Below are positions 57,771 through 64,000 of a stretch of 64,000 nt of DNA, one piece after another. A program made the translations under genes and the position numbers. The first letter of the stretch is position 1. Each line of letters starts with the position of its first letter. The notes beneath the pieces were generated by a model. It worked only from the letters and a program-made list of their open reading frames with translations, made no database searches and had not been told where the DNA came from. Source of the stretch: Chelonoidis abingdonii (Eukaryota; Chordata; Testudines; Testudinidae). Location of the stretch: the NCBI RefSeq assembly GCF_003597395.2, contig NC_133769.1, positions 178,650,690 through 178,714,689 on the forward strand, in the 5' to 3' direction.

Positions 57771-60700
57771 AGCCTCTGCTGACACCATGATGTCAGGTTT
57801 GGTCAGGTTTGATACGGTCGGACCTGGTTTGGTTTTTAAACTAAACACAATATTTGAAGCAGAGCCCAGATAGGAGGGGAATTCTTAAACATGAAAGCAA
57901 CTAGTATCACAGTAGTTACATAACACCAGCATCAGGTATGGTAGCAAGGTAACCACACAAACACTGATGGATTGGATATGATACCAACATTAAGCCCTGA
58001 TTGACTGGCTCCTTGTGCCTCCTCCTGTATACATAGGTCCTCTCAAGGATCCCTGTGTCAGTGCTTGTAATCACAGGCCGTTTGTACCTTTCACATCATT
58101 AGAAGCAAAGGCAGGAGCAAATGACCAAAGCAAACACACAAACAGCACACACAAACACACAGCATTTCCCAAAGGGAAGAAGGTTATTTCACCTCGCTGA
58201 AGAGTTTCTCGTGACACTAAAGTCTGGCACGCTCTCCGGTGCGAGTGCCGCCTCACGCAGCCTTGTGGGGGCTGCTGCTGCAAGACAGTGCAGCATTGCG
58301 GCGTTCGGTGCACAATCTATGCTCCAGGTGACCTTATTTGAACAACGGTCAAGCTCACCGTCTACAGTGACTCCAAAATCAACGATACCACAAACCAAGG
58401 CTCTTCTCAGCCAATCAGAGCACAGAGCAGCAGCCGGGTTCCTTCTTGCTGAAATGCTCTGCTGCCTCTGACTGCTGTCGCTAACAGGTGCCGAAGCAGG
58501 AGGAAGTAAAACTATGACTAGTGATCTGTCTCTGCTATGTAACTGTACAGAGGAGAAGTAGCTTGTAAAGGAAAGGCTCCTGAGTTTATTAATAATACAT
58601 ATGAATATTCATTCATCTATTTATTATACATATTTCCAAGGTCCTTTGTACAATGGTATCTGGGGGTATTTAAATGGCTTAAAATGAGTCATTGACAGTC
58701 AAAGCAGAGAGGGATGGGGATGTGGCCAGTCAGCTACATAGATCAGTCAATTGACTGCCTTTGCAAACAGATGTGTTTCATACATGTGGGATGGTTAATG
58801 CTCAAGTGTACCCCTAACCTTGCATTTCCCTAGCACTTCCTGCCATCAAGTGTTTTAAAGCATTTTGTAGCATTAGTGTATTAAGCCTCGTGAGATACAG
58901 TAGGTGTTAGCTCCATCTTGTGCATGAGAACATTGAACGGAGAAGGCCAACATTTTCAAAGTGACTAGGAATATTGGCGCCAACTTGTGATGCCATAAAA
59001 AGGCCTGATTTTTCAGAAAGTGCTCTGACACTGACAGTGTCTGTGGCTTTGACCAAGGCATATAAAGTTTCTACCTCAGTTTCCACATCTATAAAATGGG
59101 GATAATTCTAATGTATCTGACACAGCAGTGAGGTAGTTAATATTTTTAGAGTCCTCTCTATGTCTTATTAATGGAAAGACATAGGAAGGACCTTGAAGAG
59201 ACAGTGATTCCATGGCTAGCAAGTGTTATCAAAGAGCTGAGACTGCAAGTTTCTGAAGGGTTAATCTTCTCACCACTCTGTTCCGTTCACTGTATCGAGG
59301 GTCTTTTCCTCTACAGCTCTGCTGGTCTATTTCTCTCTTTTAGTTTCTCTTCCTGCATGAGACTGTCTGGTTTGTCTCCTCAGCCTCATTCTTCTACTGT
59401 CTCTTTCTTCCAGGTGTTTTTCATACAGTCCTCAAGTCCCGGGGCTTCTCCTTCAGAGTCTCAGTGTCCCCTGTATGACCCCATGTAGCTTTCAAGTGCC
59501 ATGGAACGTCGTGGGACCAACATTTTTCAAAAGGAAAGATGTCCTAAATTAAGGTTTAGTCTTTGAAAGATATGTTTACTATCAAACATAATGGGCCATT
59601 CTGGTGGAGGCAGGGAGGGATACGCCTCACTGCACCTTTCCCAGGATTTCCCTCACTCCTCTCCTCCTTTTGTACAGCAGCACTCCTTTTATTTTAAAAA
59701 ATAAATATCAGATTTCCAACCCTTTCCCGGCTACATTCTTGGGTATATTTCTTGACTCCATGTTTAGACACAAACTGTGCTTGTGCAATGGGTTGAGAAA
59801 AACTTTTCCAAGGACTATATAGATGTTGCCTCTAGATACCATGGTAATTAGGTCCTCTGTAAATTCATTGATAGATGGATACTGCTAGTGAGAGAGCAAG
59901 TGTGTGGTGTGTTTAAAAAAAAAATTGCTATAACTTATTCCCAGAGAATAGCTATAATCTGCACCCTGATAAATGCAGTAAGAAGACGCTCCCATGTTAA
60001 CTCCTCCTCTTTTGTGGCCTACGCATGTGGTTCTGGAATGTGTTTCCTCCAGGCCATCCATTGGAACTGGAGGAAACATGCTGGTGCACTGAGTGCTGCT
60101 GCGTCTGTGTGTTTCCTGGATGTACAGGGCACGATTTAGACTTGTTATAAGTGAATGTATAATTTCACTGGGCCAAATTCTTAGTGACACGAATGAAGAG
60201 GTAAGTTATATCTCAGGTGCAAGTTGTCTAAAGAAAAGTGGGCAAGTGGTGTAGATTCCATCAGTGTGGTATTCAGTGAGTGTTTGCATTCCAGGTAGTG
60301 TGATGGATGTTTATCCAAAATGGCTGCCACAGTTGCCTCTGGAGCTAGGACTCCATTTGCTATGAGGCAAAGGAAGCAGTTGCCAACCCCTCAGAGTTTT
60401 TGTAAATCTTTGCTTCACTCTTTGCCCTCTTTGGCCCCAAGACTTTGCCAGATACAATATAATCACGTATAATGTTCTCTGTGCTGACACAACTCCAATC
60501 CCGTCTTTACCCTCTCCAAATTTTTCTGAAATGATGCTGTTGATTGGAATGCAGTTATTGTCTGCAGGTCACAAGAGCCTGTGCACTAATACAGCCAGGC
60601 CTCAGGAGAGGGTAAGTAAAATGATGACTACTTTAAAAGGGCACTGTTAAACATACTGACCAAAGTGTTTGGTTTATTGGGGAAACACTTCTCCCTGGGT

Positions 60701-61339
60701 CATGAGAATTGGCAAAATGACCTTTTGTGGGGAATCTTTCTTATTGATAGTCAACATCAAAAAGGCACGAGTTTTCCACTTTAAATATAGTCCCCCATTA
60801 ATATAGTTTATTCGGGATGGCAGAAGCTCTGGAAGAAAAGTTTGCCAGTTATGGCTAGGTTAGTCACCTTCAGAAAGTAAGCTCAAGGTGAAGTATGCAA
60901 TTACCCAGATTTAGGTGATCAAATGAGTGGGTTCTATAATCAGTTGAACTTGAACTCAAAAGGTGGGGAGGATGGTGTACATCATCTGCCTGGAAGAAGG
61001 GTCGGTTCAGATTCCAATATCTGTATCTGAGATTGTGGGTAGGTGGGTTTCCTGACCATTTTGTACTTTCTCCAAAATGGCTTGTGTCTAGATCTGTACT
61101 TTTCCTGAAATGTTCTGGCTTCTTCTCTGTCTGTGCTTTATCCAGAGAAGCAAGGCCAGATTTCTGCCTTTGATCATACCTCTCAACTTTGTGAACCCTA
61201 AATGTATATGGTATTTGATGGGTATGGCCATTCATCTGTAAGTATTGGGTGTCAAAATGGTGACTCTTATGAATATTGGTCCTTTCTACTACACAGTTTG
61301 GAGGGTGGGTAGTATGAGCAATCTGCACCATTGCTATTT
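57771..61339. other. Downstream part of copy 2 and spacer to copy 3
   Basis: 57771-58110 and 58140-58590 correspond to 41466-41760 and 45340-45800 of copy 1; 60160-60620 corresponds to pieces near 48110 and 51460-51550. No counterpart of the repetitive exon 7 is present. Open frames such as 60870-61331 (minus strand) show no domain. Confidence 0.5.
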
Positions 61340-61853
61340 ACACCACTGAAATCCTAACTGGCAGCCCAATAATTCCGTAGTTTAGCAGCAGACACCCTTT
61401 GGCTCCAAAACCAAACCAACCAGCACTTTTTCATTTTTGACTGTTGTCTCCAAATTTTCACTCGAGTGAGTTCTCGTACATTAGGGATATGAAAAATATT
61501 ATTTTCTGCTGTGAAATGGCTTGTGTTGTGCACACGTCTAAGCAGCTGCAATGCTGTGGACAATATGCAAGTTTATTAGTGTGCATGTATGTAACAGGTT
61601 TGGAATCTGTCTGATAGAATGATGAAAGCCACAAGGTATCTATTTCAGTAGATTCACCGTCCCTATGTGAGAGCTTTATTGTGAGTCATTGAGGAAATGA
61701 TTAGAGAGACTCTAAGCATTGTTTCTGAATGTTCACTATCTTCAAGAGGCATCAAACAGGAGTCTGGAAAGCTATTGGGATGTAGAGGGTTCCTGATAAA
61801 AAGTCCATAAACTTATGTGTATATATAATATCTGAGCAAAAATCAATCCTGAC

Positions 61854-61908
61854 ATGTCATCTAGTTTTGCCTTCCAGTTTACGCTGTGTGCACTTATTAT
61901 TCTCCAAG
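61854..61908 (+). CDS. Exon 1: signal peptide (copy 3)
   Basis: ATG at 61854, 18 codons with the core FTLCALIILQ, and the donor CAAG|GTAAGA. It is the same length, phase and position relative to the V exon as 28501-28555. No defect is seen. Confidence 0.75.
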
Positions 61909-62462
61909 GTAAGACTTATTTACTTGTAGACTTTTTTTTTTTTTTATTTCTCAGTAAATCACTAGCACTGCAATGTATTTCTATTAAACTCAGAGGAAAC
62001 ATCTGATCCTGCTCCAGCTGAAATTAGCAGGAGTTTTGTCATGGAATTCAAAGTGTGCAGGATCAGCCCATATCGATACATAGTTTAGAATGAAGTAAAA
62101 TGAAATTGTATTTCTGGCTATACTAACCTTTGGCTTATAGTGATCTTGTTTTTGAAAAAGATAGACAACCTCATTATAAAATGGTTTTAATATGTTCTTA
62201 AGCGTGTCAGAGACAATGCTGACTTGAAATACAATAACAATAAAATGCATGATTTATTTATTACGGTAAATAGATAGCATTGCTTTCATGGTGAAAAGAG
62301 GGCTGCACTGAATTGTGTTAAGATAATGGTAAGAAATTGTAGATACTTCAAGAATCAATAGAGGATTTGTATTTTTTTGCATGTTTGCAAAAAGTAACTT
62401 GATTAGAATTAGCTAACTGGAACTTCCCCACCTTCTGTCTGAGGATATATTGGTTAGTGACA

Positions 62463-62608
62463 TCCTACACCAGTGGTTTCCAAACTTTTTTTCATTTGTG
62501 GACTCCTAAAATTTCAAATGAAGGTGCAGACCCTTTTGGAAATCTTAGTTATAGTCTGCAGATCCCCAGGGGTCCACAAAACCCCAGTTGAAAACCACTG
62601 TCCTGTAC
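62463..62608. mobile_element. 130-bp MITE in intron 1 of copy 3
   Basis: The element 62471-62600 starts CAGTGGTTTCCAAACTTTTT and ends TTGAAAACCACTG. Flanks TCCTACAC and TCCTGTAC match at 6 of 8. Copy 1 lacks it at the equivalent place (about 29107-29115), so it inserted after the duplication. Confidence 0.8.
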
Positions 62609-62639
62609 TTTAAATGTCATCCTTCATCTGGGGATTTCA

Positions 62640-62830
62640 AAAAAAATTAGAAAAATTACTACTTTGAGCCTCATAAATATGAAGAGGTAGATATTGACAA
62701 TATTAGCCGATTTACAAATGGGGAAACCGATGAAGAGAGAAATTAAATGATTTGCCCAAGTTAGTAGCAGAGCTGAAATAGGACTCAGGAATCCTACCTT
62801 CTAGTCTCCTGATCTAGCCATTAGGATACT
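62640..62830 (-). repeat. MIR SINE in intron 1 of copy 3
   Basis: GATTTACAAATGGGGAAACC, AATGATTTGCCCAAG and ATAGGACTCAGGAATCCTACC correspond to the MIR at 29125-29345 in copy 1, so the two are shared by descent. Confidence 0.7.
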
Positions 62831-62938
62831 TGGTGCACATTTCTTAATTTTTATACATCTATCTGTTTGAATAGCCTGCCCAGGAATATACTGTGCTGTT
62901 CTGTAACTAAAATTATTTTGCATGTGTTGTATTTCCAG

Positions 62939-63211
62939 TGGACAGTGATGTGACAACTGTAAATGAGATCCTGGGTGGTTTTGTTACATTTCACCTCGAT
63001 TATCCTGACTTTGAATACCCTGCTCACATCACCTGGAAGAAGGGGAATACATTGTTACATAACAGAACATATCATAGGTTAACTATCTCTTCTAATGGAA
63101 CCTTGGCACTTGAGAATATAGAGAAAAAGGATGAAGGACAATACACAGTGAGTGTGTATAACATAACTGGAAATCTTGTCTACCAAAGAATTTTTCAACT
63201 ATACGTACACG
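62939..63211 (+). CDS. Exon 2: Ig V-like domain (copy 3)
   Basis: The acceptor ATTTCCAG precedes the exon and the donor G|GTAGGT follows it; phase 1, 91 residues. Signature: SDVTTVNEILGGFVTFHL for the A and B strands, HITWKKGNTLL for C, ISSNGTLALENIEKKDEGQY for D-E-F, then TVSVYNITGN. The canonical cysteine positions are phenylalanine/histidine (B strand) and serine-valine after the F-strand tyrosine. Sequons NRT, NGT and NIT are visible. It reads intact and is the closest relative of 29446-29724. The rest of this gene lies beyond the right edge. Confidence 0.85.
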
Positions 63212-63511
63212 GTAGGTGTAAAAGTATAATCTCACTTTATAGTCTTGCTTTGTAGGTGTGTGTGGAACAGATCCCCCGCCCCCAAAGTTTTTAATAGCTG
63301 GTTATGGTTTCTCCACTTATTATCATATGCTCCTCATTTTATTTTCTGATAGTTTAGAGTTTGTTTGGTTCCTTATTGAGTGATCTAAAATTCTAAGATG
63401 CACTTTATTATTGTATTATTTGTCAATCATAGCACCTACCCTTGGGCCAAGATTTCCAAATATAAGAACCTGAAATTAGGCTCCTAAAACCTCATTTAGG
63501 CTCTGAAGTAA

Positions 63512-64000
63512 GCAATCTCAGGAGGACAGGTGGGGTCCCAGAAGACTGGAAGAGGCAAACATAGTACCTATATTTAAAATGGGAAACAAAAAGAATGTAG
63601 GGAGTTACAGACCCTCAGCTTAACTTCAATACTTGGAAAGATACTAGAACAATTTATTAAACAAAACATTTGTAAGCATCTAGAAGATAATAGGGTAATA
63701 AGTAATAGCCAACATGGACAATAGGGTAATAAGTAATAGCTGACAAATCATGCCAAACCAACTAAATTTCCTTCTTAGGGTTACTGGCCTGGTGGATAGG
63801 GAGAAGTTGTAGATGTGATATATTTTGATGTTAGTAACCTTTGAGATGACCAGGAGAACTGCATGGTAAATTGCCTGTCAGGTGTGAAGGTAGCAGATCT
63901 CATGAGACATCTAGATGGTCTAATAGGTAGTGCTGACGAGGAGCTGGTGGTCATAGCAATGTAGGTACCAGTGACATAGGGAAAGATAGGAGAGAAGTCC
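63512..64000 (+). mobile_element. CR1 RT fragment in intron 2 of copy 3
   Basis: Starting at CAGGAGGACAGGTGGGGTCC, the text encodes degraded CR1 RT (VPIFKMGNKKNVGSYRPS, then a broken frame). It inserts exactly where the similarity to intron 2 of copy 1 stops (about 63520). A short local duplication of AATAGGGTAATAAGTAATAG occurs inside (63690 and 63721). It runs off the window. Confidence 0.75.

Noticed and set aside
1..64000. CRISPR arrays, bacterial operons, tRNA or rRNA genes
   Set aside because: The window is vertebrate DNA; no regularly spaced direct repeats with unique spacers and no cloverleaf or rRNA text were recognised.

Overview
The window looks like a reptile (sauropsid) genome, most likely a turtle. 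It contains CR1 LINE pieces with the typical 3' end, MIR-type SINEs, and many short terminal-inverted-repeat (TIR) elements with 8-bp target-site duplications (hAT-like). It also has broken retrovirus and Ty3/gypsy pol remnants and no bacterial-type gene density. I have no database, so the species call rests on recognising repeat families.

The left 28 kb (1-28100) holds no gene I can support. It is a mosaic of transposable elements. The main occupant is an endogenous retrovirus with gag-, protease- and RT-like parts at about 4880-9058 and RNase H/integrase at 14640-15834. It is split by a CR1, an hAT-like element and a 5.6-kb block of other insertions, and it carries many stop codons. Two copies of a ~2-kb TIR element lie in opposite orientation at 12280-14196 and 20920-22988.

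The right part (28.1-64 kb) is a tandemly duplicated immune-receptor-like locus. Copy 1 (about 28100-51560) can be read as a complete gene: signal-peptide exon (28501), three tandem Ig V-like domain exons (29446, 31451, 33796), a transmembrane exon (39348) and two alternative cytoplasmic tails. The short tail is one exon ending at 41465. The long tail is 45169-45327 joined to 48702-49255. All boundaries are phase 1 and the full model stays in frame (595 residues). The Ig domains lack the canonical disulfide cysteines, as in the membrane-distal domain of the CD2/CD58/CD48 family. I see no membrane-proximal C2 domain. The last exon encodes a very unusual acidic tail of about fifteen 8-residue repeats of the type C-[VI]-P-P-D-F-D-N.

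Copy 2 (about 54640-60650) is a decayed paralogue. It has lost its signal exon, its V exon is split by a 123-bp TIR element with a perfect 8-bp duplication, and its middle is replaced by an LTR-like block. Copy 3 starts at about 61340 with an intact signal exon and V exon and runs off the right edge. A broken Ty3/gypsy element lies between copies 1 and 2. The locus shows recent birth and death of an Ig-type receptor family, with transposon insertions as the main cause of death.
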